DNA of 16,167 nucleotides. Origin: an uncultured Clostridia bacterium (lineage in GTDB: Bacteria > Bacillota > Clostridia > Christensenellales > UBA1242). The stretch is from positions 1 through 16,167 of the forward strand of contig CALWII010000066.1 of NCBI GenBank assembly GCA_944380695.1, read 5' to 3'. The notes beneath the pieces are model-generated. The model was not told the origin of the DNA, made no database searches, and was given only the letters and a program-made list of their open reading frames with translations. Of this stretch, positions 1 through 5,289 are shown piece by piece (position 1 is the stretch's first letter; the number at the start of each line of letters is the position of its first letter). Position numbers and translations under genes: made by a program.

Positions 1-35
1 AACTCTTGTTTAGTTTGACAAGAGTTATTTTATTT
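1..35 (+). terminator. Hairpin with T-rich tail at window start, probable terminator of an upstream gene
   Basis: Bases 1-9 (AACTCTTGT) are perfectly complementary to 18-26 (ACAAGAGTT), with an 8-nt loop that can be shortened by a T-G wobble. The stem is followed by the T-rich run ATTTTATTT. This is the form of a low-GC intrinsic terminator for a gene lying before the window. Because it ends only about 17 nt before the ATG of the next gene, that gene would need readthrough or a promoter hidden in this stretch. The stem may begin before base 1. Confidence 0.5.
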
Positions 36-51
36 GTTAGAATATTCAAGT

Positions 52-1368
52 ATGGATAAAGACAGGGACTCAAATAAGATAGAGAAAGAAGATAATGTGG
101 CCGAATTGGCAAAAGCGGAGAAGACGGAAATGTCTTCTGGTTTTTCACAACTTAAAATCGATGATAATGCTTTAACAAAAGAAGAAAAGGCAAAGCTTGA
201 TGAGGCACAACAGGTTGTTGCAAAAAGAAGTGGTAAAAATAAAAGAGCTTGGAATATAGCTATGTTTTTTTTGAATGTTGGCATTATTGTAGGTATTTTG
301 CTTTACACTTTATTTACAAATGATTTTACTCCGCTTTCACAAATAAATCTTAATATAGAATGGTTTTTTGTTGCATTTTTACTTTATATTGTAGCTTTTT
401 TGTTTGATGCCTGGTCAGCGGCATATTTACTAAAAAAGAATTGTGGGAAATATAGGTTCATTTTGTCTATGAAAGCAACTATGTGCGGAAGATATTATGA
501 TGCTGTAACTCCGTTGGCTACAGGCGGTCAGCCTTTCCAAATGACTTATCTTTCACAAAGAGATGTACCATCAGCAGCCGCCTTATCTGTACCTATGGCT
601 CGATTGTTTTTTCAACAACTCACTTGGATTATACTGTCAGCTATTTGTCTTATTATAGCTTCTGTTGATAAAACATTTAATGTCGTTGTGTCTATTGCGT
701 CGGCGATCGGATTTATTTTGGCTTTCTTTATGATGGCAACGACTTTATTTTTATCTATTAGTAAAAAAACAGGTAAAGTTTTGGTGGTTAAAACTCTAAA
801 ATTACTTCAAAAAATGAAGATTGTTAAGAATTATGAAAAGCAGTACCAGAGAGTAATGAAATATGTCGAAGACTATCAAAGCATTATGACAAACTATGTT
901 AAATCGCCTAAAGACTTCTTTTTTATGACAATAACAACTTTTATAAGAGATATTTTGGTTTACTGCATACCGTTTTTTGTTTATTGTATGTTTAGTGAAT
1001 TTGACCCATCTATGTTTGTTAAAATGACGGTTATGGGTGTTTTAATTGATTTGGCTTCAAGTTATACTCCTCTTCCGGGTGGTTCAGGAGCGATGGAGTT
1101 ATCTTTCAGTGCTATGTTCGCAACTTATTTTAACGGTGGCGAATTATTCTGGGCTTTAATTGTTTGGAGGTTTTTCTCTTATTACAGCTATTTGATTTTT
1201 GGGTTCGGAATGGTTACTTATGATTTTCTTTATGGCAATCGAAAATATAAATGGCAAAAAGTGGAGCAAAGTTTACAACTTGAAAGCAAAAAGTTTAAAG
1301 ATAATCAAATAGCCCTATTTAGAAGTCAAAGGGCTTATAGAAGAAAGAGACAACTGCGAAGAAGTTAG
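52..1368 (+). CDS. Flippase-like / LPG-synthase-TM family (UPF0104-type) integral membrane protein
   Basis: A 438-residue polytopic membrane protein of the family that includes the transmembrane flippase part of MprF (lysylphosphatidylglycerol synthase TM, YbhN/UPF0104). The family is tied to moving or handling lipids in the membrane; the substrate here is unknown. About the first 65 residues are a charged Lys/Glu-rich cytoplasmic tail. Hydrophobic segments lie near 69-89, 104-128, 185-205, 211-236, 296-313, 325-345 and 363-385, and the C-terminus is very basic (RAYRRKRQLRR). The family signatures TPLATGGQP (153-161) and TPLPGGSGAMEL (339-350) are both present, the second being the loop usually conserved in this family. 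There is no aminoacyltransferase domain, so it is not a complete MprF. I chose ATG 52. An in-frame TTG at 34 would fall in the T-tail of the preceding hairpin. Neither start has a good Shine-Dalgarno. A 33-nt gap separates it from the next gene, suggesting co-transcription. Confidence 0.85.
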   Translation: MDKDRDSNKIEKEDNVAELAKAEKTEMSSGFSQLKIDDNALTKEEKAKLDEAQQVVAKRSGKNKRAWNIAMFFLNVGIIVGILLYTLFTNDFTPLSQINLNIEWFFVAFLLYIVAFLFDAWSAAYLLKKNCGKYRFILSMKATMCGRYYDAVTPLATGGQPFQMTYLSQRDVPSAAALSVPMARLFFQQLTWIILSAICLIIASVDKTFNVVVSIASAIGFILAFFMMATTLFLSISKKTGKVLVVKTLKLLQKMKIVKNYEKQYQRVMKYVEDYQSIMTNYVKSPKDFFFMTITTFIRDILVYCIPFFVYCMFSEFDPSMFVKMTVMGVLIDLASSYTPLPGGSGAMELSFSAMFATYFNGGELFWALIVWRFFSYYSYLIFGFGMVTYDFLYGNRKYKWQKVEQSLQLESKKFKDNQIALFRSQRAYRRKRQLRRS

Positions 1369-1401
1369 CATAATATTTCAAAAATAGAAAAAAATATAAC
1401 C

Positions 1402-1935
1402 ATGAGTAAACTGAAAAAGAGCACTTATGGTTTTATTTTTGCTATAATTATATTGTTAATAGCACTGGGTATTGTTTTATACCTTGGCCTGTCGGGTTGG
1501 TTTTATTCTAATACAAGCAAATTGACTTCTGATATTCAGTTAGGCGATACAATAAATATGACTTTAAATGGTAACGAAACCGAAGCTGTTTCGTTTACTT
1601 TGGCGGGCTCATACCTTCCAAATCAAAATCTAAAACAATATATAAATGTCACTAATGAATCTGAAACACCGTTATATGTTCGTGCAAAAGCTTTTATCTA
1701 TGATAAAAATCGTGGAGATTGTAAAGTGGAGCTCGGGATAAGCGAGCACTGGACGGAAAGCGATGAATATTACTATTTTGATGAGTCTCTTGAAAACTCT
1801 GGAAAGGTTTCAGTGGCTTCTTATGTTAAGTTGCTTACTGATCAATTTTATGATTCACAAAAGAGTTATGTTTTGACTATAATTGTCGAAGGATTAGATG
1901 CAAAGTTAGATAGACAAGAAATATGGGGTTATTGA
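1402..1935 (+). CDS. Membrane-anchored extracytoplasmic protein, possibly TasA/camelysin-like
   Basis: A 177-residue protein with one N-terminal hydrophobic segment (about residues 10-32) and an otherwise soluble, beta-rich domain predicted outside the cell. I do not recognise a named family with certainty. The layout resembles TasA/CalY (camelysin)-type, SipW-dependent secreted proteins: a start-of-domain phrase about ligand-free order (IQLGDTINM), a strand pair 'YINVTNESETPLYVRAKAFIY' region at 80-100 with the usual V-x-N...YVR pattern, then Trp followed by the aromatic patch EYYYFDESL (122-130), and a final strand YVLTIIVEGLDAK (156-168) where TasA-type proteins have 'l.v.aeaiQ'. No Shine-Dalgarno is visible before ATG 1402 (sequence AAAAATATAACC). 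The stop is TGA, which shows that TGA is not recoded. The next gene starts 27 nt downstream, so it is probably in the same operon. The structural assignment is inference; the function is unknown. Confidence 0.75.
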   Translation: MSKLKKSTYGFIFAIIILLIALGIVLYLGLSGWFYSNTSKLTSDIQLGDTINMTLNGNETEAVSFTLAGSYLPNQNLKQYINVTNESETPLYVRAKAFIYDKNRGDCKVELGISEHWTESDEYYYFDESLENSGKVSVASYVKLLTDQFYDSQKSYVLTIIVEGLDAKLDRQEIWGY

Positions 1936-1962
1936 TAAAAATTATTTGTCAATAATTATACT

Positions 1963-2415
1963 ATGAAAAAATTAATAGTTTATTTTTGTGTTTTATTAAT
2001 TGCTTTTGTAGGATTTTTATTGCCAAAATCTTTTAATCAACTAAAAATTAATGCCAAAGCAATAACAGTGGTTTCATCAGTTGATATTGCAGAAGAATAC
2101 GGAGAAAGTTATACTATAAATGGAGATCAAGCTTTAATAAAGTTAAACGAAAACAAATTTTTAGATTTTATTCGAAATTATCAGTCAGAAGCTGTTATTT
2201 TTACATTTGATAAAACAAGCTATAATGATTTTCAAAAAAAATTGAGGTTAGAAAATATTAAAAATATTGAAATAGAGAACATAAAAGTATCTTATTTTTA
2301 TTCACCACTTATTAAACAAAGTTTTATTTGTCAAGGACAAAAAATCAACACAGAAGTCGCTTTTCGGCAAGATGATGTTGTAGTAGGAATACCGAGTATT
2401 ATAATTGGTTATTAA
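1963..2415 (+). CDS. Small secreted or membrane-anchored protein of unknown function
   Basis: A 150-residue protein with a short basic N-terminus and hydrophobic segment (residues 3-20, MKKLIVYFCVLLIAFVG...) that acts as a signal peptide or anchor. The rest is a mixed alpha/beta soluble domain ending in a hydrophobic strand (VVVGIPSIIIGY). I do not recognise a family firmly. By position (just upstream of a SpoIIQ-like gene and near spoIIID) and by the C-terminal pattern 'G.K.N.EVAFR...VVVG.P.II..Y', a diverged, shortened relative of YwmB (which lies in the murAA-spoIID-spoIIQ neighbourhood of Bacillus) is conceivable, but this is weak inference and YwmB is much longer. Codon choice is strongly AT-biased (many AAA, ATA, TTA). 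There is no Shine-Dalgarno. A 7-bp A/T hairpin (1940-1957) sits just before the start codon. The 54-nt gap before the M23 gene suggests one transcript. Confidence 0.7.
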   Translation: MKKLIVYFCVLLIAFVGFLLPKSFNQLKINAKAITVVSSVDIAEEYGESYTINGDQALIKLNENKFLDFIRNYQSEAVIFTFDKTSYNDFQKKLRLENIKNIEIENIKVSYFYSPLIKQSFICQGQKINTEVAFRQDDVVVGIPSIIIGY

Positions 2416-2469
2416 AAAAAATGTATATTAAAATATTTTTTGTCAATAAATCTTGTCGAGGAGGTAAAT

Positions 2470-3054
2470 ATGGAAATAAGAAGAGATAACAAATTTTATG
2501 CTTTCTTTAAGCGTTTTGGTCTCTATATTTTAGGGGGTGTAATTTTAATAGCAATCATTGTTACAGCAACTGTTGCCGGTGTTTTAGCAAACCGTGGCGA
2601 TAATAAAGATCCAGTTGTCGATGTCGGCACACAACCAATTAGTTTTGGGTTGCCAATGAATGATGCGATTATAATTAAAGATTATGATGATAAATTGTTG
2701 CAATATAACGAAACCCTCGAAAAATATCAGGCACATTGTTCAATAGATTTGACAAGCGAAGACCCGACCGTTATGGCAGTTGCTGATGGCACAGTTACAG
2801 ATATTTCTTATCACTATTTGACAGGCAACACTGTAACAATTGAGCATAAGGATGGCTTCATAAGTGTTTATGGTTCTCTTGCCGAAGAGTTAAATGTGGC
2901 TGTGGGCGATAGTGTATCCAAGGGTGATGCAATTGGAATGATTTCAACATCAGCTGCGGCAGAAGCAACTTATGGCGATCATTTGGATTTAACATTATAT
3001 CTTGACAACCAGAAAGTCGATCCAAGTTCATATATATCTTTGCAAGAAAAATAG
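2470..3054 (+). CDS. SpoIIQ-like membrane-anchored M23 (LytM) family protein
   Basis: A 194-residue bitopic membrane protein: a short cytoplasmic N-terminus, one transmembrane helix (about residues 16-40), a short linker, then a LytM/M23 domain (about 84-190). In sporulating bacteria SpoIIQ sits in the forespore membrane and pairs with SpoIIIAH across the intermembrane space during engulfment. The core 'GNTVTIEHKDGFISVYGSL...VGDSVSKGDAIGMI' (119-158) is typical M23. The first zinc motif H-x-x-x-D is kept (H89, D93). The second, normally H-x-H, reads H-L-D (H171, D173), so the usual second zinc-ligand His is replaced by Asp and hydrolase activity is doubtful. The start is set by an excellent AGGAGGT at 2459-2465, four bases before ATG 2470; an upstream in-frame TTG at 2440 overlaps this site and is rejected. 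spoIIID lies two genes downstream, which supports the sporulation role. Confidence 0.8.
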   Translation: MEIRRDNKFYAFFKRFGLYILGGVILIAIIVTATVAGVLANRGDNKDPVVDVGTQPISFGLPMNDAIIIKDYDDKLLQYNETLEKYQAHCSIDLTSEDPTVMAVADGTVTDISYHYLTGNTVTIEHKDGFISVYGSLAEELNVAVGDSVSKGDAIGMISTSAAAEATYGDHLDLTLYLDNQKVDPSSYISLQEK

Positions 3055-3065
3055 TGTAAAATCAT

Positions 3066-3094
3066 TTGTTTCCGAAAACTTATTATGATATAAT
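3066..3094 (+). promoter_or_regulatory. Sigma-A-type promoter with extended -10 for the acyl carrier protein gene
   Basis: TTGTTT at 3066-3071 and TATAAT at 3089-3094 are separated by exactly 17 nt, and TGA immediately precedes the -10, giving an extended TGn-TATAAT element. Predicted transcription would begin near 3101, only about 14 nt before the ATG and just ahead of the Shine-Dalgarno. This makes the ACP gene an independent transcription unit inside the sporulation-gene neighbourhood. Confidence 0.65.
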
Positions 3095-3114
3095 AATAAA
3101 GTGTGGAGGAAAAA

Positions 3115-3333
3115 ATGAAAGAAAAAATTAAAGAACTCATCGCTGAACAACTTTGTATTTCACCTGACGATATTTCAGACACCGCAGATATAATTAATGA
3201 TTTAGGTGCTGATTCTCTTGATATAGTTGAAATGCTTATGACTTTGGAAGATAGTTTTTCAGTTAAAATCCCAGATGAGCAAGTTGATAAATTAAGAACC
3301 GTTAACGATATATTGAAAATTTTAAGCAAATAA
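3115..3333 (+). CDS. acpP: Acyl carrier protein
   Basis: A 72-residue acyl carrier protein, the small cytoplasmic protein that carries growing acyl chains on a 4'-phosphopantetheine arm in fatty acid synthesis. The attachment serine is S34 in the diagnostic GADSLDIVEM motif (31-40). The acidic helix that follows (EMLMTLEDSF) and the length are typical of AcpP. The start is ATG 3115, preceded by GGAGGA at 3105-3110. A GTG at 3103 would swallow the ribosome site and is rejected. It has its own promoter and a strong terminator. Its position is odd: acpP normally lies with plsX, fabD or fabF, whereas here it separates a SpoIIQ-like gene from spoIIID. It could be the housekeeping ACP or a second, specialised copy; the window cannot decide. 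Confidence 0.93.
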   Translation: MKEKIKELIAEQLCISPDDISDTADIINDLGADSLDIVEMLMTLEDSFSVKIPDEQVDKLRTVNDILKILSK

Positions 3334-3349
3334 AAATTTTATAAAGTTT

Positions 3350-3380
3350 AGGCAGAAATTATTTCTGCCTATTTTTTTTT
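3350..3380 (+). terminator. Intrinsic terminator after the acyl carrier protein gene
   Basis: AGGCAGAA (3350-3357) pairs with TTCTGCCT (3363-3370) around a 5-nt loop, followed by a run of nine T (3372-3380). It begins 17 nt after the stop codon and closes the ACP transcript before spoIIID. Confidence 0.92.
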
Positions 3381-3424
3381 GTTATTTTATTTTGAAAGCA
3401 ATATTCTTAAAAAAATTACAAAAA

Positions 3425-3456
3425 TTGACATAACTCGACAAAAAGCAGAATAGATT
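3425..3456 (+). promoter_or_regulatory. Probable spoIIID promoter region, sigma class ambiguous
   Basis: A perfect TTGACA lies at 3425-3430, but the best -10-like hexamer, TAGATT (3451-3456), is 20 nt away, too far for a good sigma-A promoter. Read instead against the Bacillus sigma-E pattern, AATAGATT (3449-3456) is a fair -10 match, with a partial -35 around ACATAAC (3428-3434) and 14-nt spacing. spoIIID is a sigma-E gene in Bacillus subtilis. The region lies after a terminator, so a promoter is needed here; which sigma factor reads it is inference. Confidence 0.35.
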
Positions 3457-3479
3457 ATCAACAAGGAGGGTTTTCTGCT

Positions 3480-3728
3480 GTGAGAGAGGAGATATGTAAA
3501 AGAGTGCTTCTGGAAGCGGAATATATTATTGGCACTCGCAGCACACTCAGACAAACCGCCGGATTGTTCGGTGTAAGTAAAAGTACTGTTCACGTTGATA
3601 TGTCAAAAAGATTAAAAAGAATAAGCGAAAAAAAATATAAAAAAATTGAAAAAATATTAAACATTAATTTTTCGGAAAAACATCTTCGAGGGGGGTTGGC
3701 AACTAAAAATAAATATTTAGCTATGTAA
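3480..3728 (+). CDS. spoIIID: Sporulation transcriptional regulator SpoIIID
   Basis: An 82-residue DNA-binding protein matching SpoIIID, the mother-cell regulator that adjusts sigma-E-dependent transcription and leads to sigma-K. The helix-turn-helix lies at about residues 22-45, with the near-invariant FGVSKSTVH followed by D (29-40; B. subtilis has FGVSKSTVHKDL). The C-terminal signature HLRGG.ATK.KY is also intact (68-79). The length is close to that of the Bacillus protein, which has a slightly longer acidic tail. The start is GTG 3480, backed by AAGGAGGG at 3463-3470 with a 9-nt spacer. It is preceded by the ACP terminator and followed by its own terminator, so it appears monocistronic. 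In many spore formers mreB/mbl follows; here it does not. Confidence 0.95.
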   Translation: MREEICKRVLLEAEYIIGTRSTLRQTAGLFGVSKSTVHVDMSKRLKRISEKKYKKIEKILNINFSEKHLRGGLATKNKYLAM

Positions 3729-3783
3729 TCATATTTAAAAATAAAATCAACATCAAAATCTTGTCAAATGAAATTTAAGCAAT

Positions 3784-3818
3784 AAAAACACTTTATTAAA
3801 AAATAGAAGTGTTTTTTT
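3784..3818 (+). terminator. Intrinsic terminator after spoIIID
   Basis: AAAAACACTT (3784-3793) pairs with AAGTGTTTTT (3807-3816) around a 13-nt A/T-rich loop. The T-run (3812-3818) overlaps the 3' arm and acts as the tail. The stem has only two G-C pairs, which fits this very AT-rich genome. It lies 55 nt after the spoIIID stop. Confidence 0.7.
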
Positions 3819-4290
3819 ATTAAAGAAAATTATAAAAAAAATTATTTTTAGTTTTTCTATATAATAAAACAAAAAAAATATTTTATTATATTTTTTGTCA
3901 TTCACAGAAAGCGACAGAATAAGCACAAAAATAGTTTTACATTACAATAAAATTTTATTAATTTATTTTGCCTTACTAAAATTAATAAGCAAAATTAAAA
4001 TATAATAATTAAAAAAAAATAATTAAAATTTATTAAATTTTTTTTAAAAAAAAGTAAAAAAAATAATAAAATAAAAAATAAAATAATTAATTACTAAAAA
4101 TTATTCAAATTAATAAATTATATTGAAGTAAAAATTGAATTGGCTTTAAAAATTTGATTATAATGGCGTTTTAAATAAGCAATATATTATTAAAATGCAC
4201 ATAATTTATTCAAAATGTTATAAAAAATTATTTTTTTTAATAAAATTTAATAAAATATATAAAAAAAAGTTTTATTCTGTTTTTTTAACC
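3819..4290. other. Gene-free, extremely AT-rich convergent spacer
   Basis: About 470 bases between the spoIIID terminator and the 3' end of the minus-strand ttcA gene. By hand count, 3841-4260 is about 11% G+C, and the line 4021-4080 contains a single G or C. I see no credible coding frame, RNA gene or clear repeat. A slightly less AT-rich patch lies at 3897-3940. A promoter-like pair on the plus strand lies at 4135-4164 (TTGAAT, 18 nt, TATAAT) with no gene after it. On the minus strand just after ttcA, an A-run and T-run (about 4261-4287) could form a weak A/T-only terminator. Confidence 0.8.
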
Positions 4291-4992
4291 TTACCACAAT
4301 CGATATCTTTGAGGATTAGTTAGCGAATTTAACAATGAAATTTTAATATCAGGATTGTTAGCTTCTAAATCTTTTAAAAATTGTTTTGCTGTTTGGCGTG
4401 TAGTGGTATGGTCGGCGGGGCAAATGTTTTTTGTCACTGGCATATTTTGTGAGGCTTTTTCTATGTCATCTTCAAAACAAAGCAACATTGGACGAATTAC
4501 TGTTAAGTCCATTTTACTCAAATAACTTTTTGCTGGTAAAACATAAAGTCTGTTTTCTTGTTTTATGCTCATCAAAAATGTTTCCAATAAATCATCTGCG
4601 TGATGACCAAGAGCGATTTTATTGCAACCTTCTTCTTTTGCAACAGAATTTAAAGTGCCTCTGCGTAAATTTGCGCACAACGAACAAGGATTTTTTTCCT
4701 TTCTTATATCAAACACTATCTCAAAAATATTTGAGGGAACAAGTATAAATTTGATATTTAAACTATCGCAATATTTACTTATGTTTTCAAAGTTCATTTT
4801 TCCGTTTGACAAATCGATACATATTGCAACTATATCAAAGCAGTAGTTTAATTTTTTTCTGATTTCGTTCATAGCGGTTAAAAGCACGAGACTGTCTTTG
4901 CCTCCGGATACGCCTATTGCTATTTTGTCGCCACTTTCTATTAGATTTTGGGCTTTGCATAATTTTTTTATTTTAAATAAAATATTTTTCAT
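4291..4992 (-). CDS. ttcA: TtcA-family tRNA 2-thiocytidine synthetase (PP-loop ATPase)
   Basis: A 233-residue cytoplasmic enzyme of the TtcA family, which activates C32 of certain tRNAs with ATP and replaces the C2 oxygen with sulphur using an iron-sulphur cluster. The PP-loop SGGKDS is at 29-34, the nucleotide-site motif GHHADD at 129-134, the CxxC pair at C103/C106 (CSLC), and a third Cys at C191 in the family phrase ICPADHTTTR. This is the expected three-Cys set that holds the [4Fe-4S] cluster. It is shorter than the E. coli enzyme (about 310 residues) but complete in motifs, as is usual for Bacillota homologues, some of which have uncertain tRNA targets. On the minus strand ATG 4992 is preceded by AAAAGGA at a good distance. 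It stands alone, convergent with spoIIID and divergent from the giant lipoprotein gene. Confidence 0.88.
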   Translation of the reverse strand: MKNILFKIKKLCKAQNLIESGDKIAIGVSGGKDSLVLLTAMNEIRKKLNYCFDIVAICIDLSNGKMNFENISKYCDSLNIKFILVPSNIFEIVFDIRKEKNPCSLCANLRRGTLNSVAKEEGCNKIALGHHADDLLETFLMSIKQENRLYVLPAKSYLSKMDLTVIRPMLLCFEDDIEKASQNMPVTKNICPADHTTTRQTAKQFLKDLEANNPDIKISLLNSLTNPQRYRLW

Positions 4993-5049
4993 TTTTTCCT
5001 TTTTTAATAATTAAATTGTTTTTAATGTTTTTTTTCACAATTTTTATTT

Positions 5050-5099
5050 TTTTTTAATGTTTTTTAACATTTTTTAATATTTTCTAATATTTTTTTTAA
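5050..5099. repeat. Five 10-bp phased T-tract units, predicted bent DNA
   Basis: Successive units with an exact 10-bp step: TTTTTTAATG (5050), TTTTTTAACA (5060), TTTTTTAATA (5070), TTTTCTAATA (5080), TTTTTTTTAA (5090). A further similar piece, GTTTTTAATG, lies at 5018-5027. A/T tracts repeated once per helical turn are the classic cause of intrinsic curvature. The block lies 58-107 bp upstream of the ttcA start (as A-tracts on that strand) and about 70 bp upstream of the -35 of the giant gene, so it could act as an UP-like element or a nucleoid-protein site for either gene. Confidence 0.75.
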
Positions 5100-5165
5100 T
5101 TTTTTGCGCTTATTTTTATTTGTGCTTATTTTAAAACAAATATAATTTTTTTGCAAGCAATTTAT

Positions 5166-5195
5166 TTGACATTTTTCGCCACAATGTTTTATAAT
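5166..5195 (+). promoter_or_regulatory. Consensus sigma-A promoter of the giant lipoprotein gene
   Basis: TTGACA (5166-5171) and TATAAT (5190-5195) are both perfect consensus hexamers, separated by 18 nt. Transcription should start near 5202. It is the best match to consensus in the window and points at the gene starting at 5290, the only plus-strand gene downstream. Confidence 0.8.
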
Positions 5196-5201
5196 TTATA
5201 T

Positions 5202-5289
5202 ATCTAGAATTATCGTTAAATACTAAAACTTTTTCGACAAAAAAGTGATAAATTTTCAATAAATTAAAATAATAAATTTGGAGGCGAAA
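5202..5289 (+). other. Leader of about 88 nt with an AT hairpin and strong ribosome site
   Basis: The inferred 5' untranslated region between the predicted start of transcription and the TTG start. ACTTTTT (5228-5234) pairs with AAAAAGT (5240-5246) around CGACA; there is no T-tail, so it is not a terminator. GGAGG at 5280-5284 is five bases before TTG 5290 and fixes that start. I recognise no riboswitch. Confidence 0.45.

Noticed and set aside
34..51. TTG 34 as start of the flippase-like gene
   Set aside because: It falls in the T-tail of the preceding hairpin with no ribosome site; ATG 52 is simpler, though it too lacks a clear site.
2423..2451. Sigma-F-like promoter (GTATA, GTCAATAAAT) before the SpoIIQ-like gene
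   Set aside because: The -10 match is incomplete, the spacing is short (14 nt) and it would leave almost no leader; such matches are easy by chance in this AT-rich gap.
2440..2469. TTG 2440 as start of the SpoIIQ-like gene
   Set aside because: The in-frame extension would translate through the AGGAGGT site that serves ATG 2470.
3103..3114. GTG 3103 as start of the acyl carrier protein
   Set aside because: It overlaps the GGAGGA ribosome site and adds residues not found in the family; ATG 3115 has correct spacing.
3756..3768. SpoIIID-box-like sequences (TTTGACAAGA type) near 14-23 and 3756-3768
   Set aside because: Each has two or more mismatches to the WWRRACARNY pattern, and one lies within the terminator hairpin at the window start.
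4431..4846. Plus-strand ORFs opposite ttcA
   Set aside because: They are shadows of the minus-strand TtcA gene, which has all its catalytic motifs in its own frame.
3729..5289. tRNA, CRISPR array, insertion sequence or attachment site in the intergenic stretches
   Set aside because: I found no cloverleaf, no spaced repeats, no transposase and no terminal inverted repeats; only AT-rich spacer, the phased T-tracts and promoter elements.
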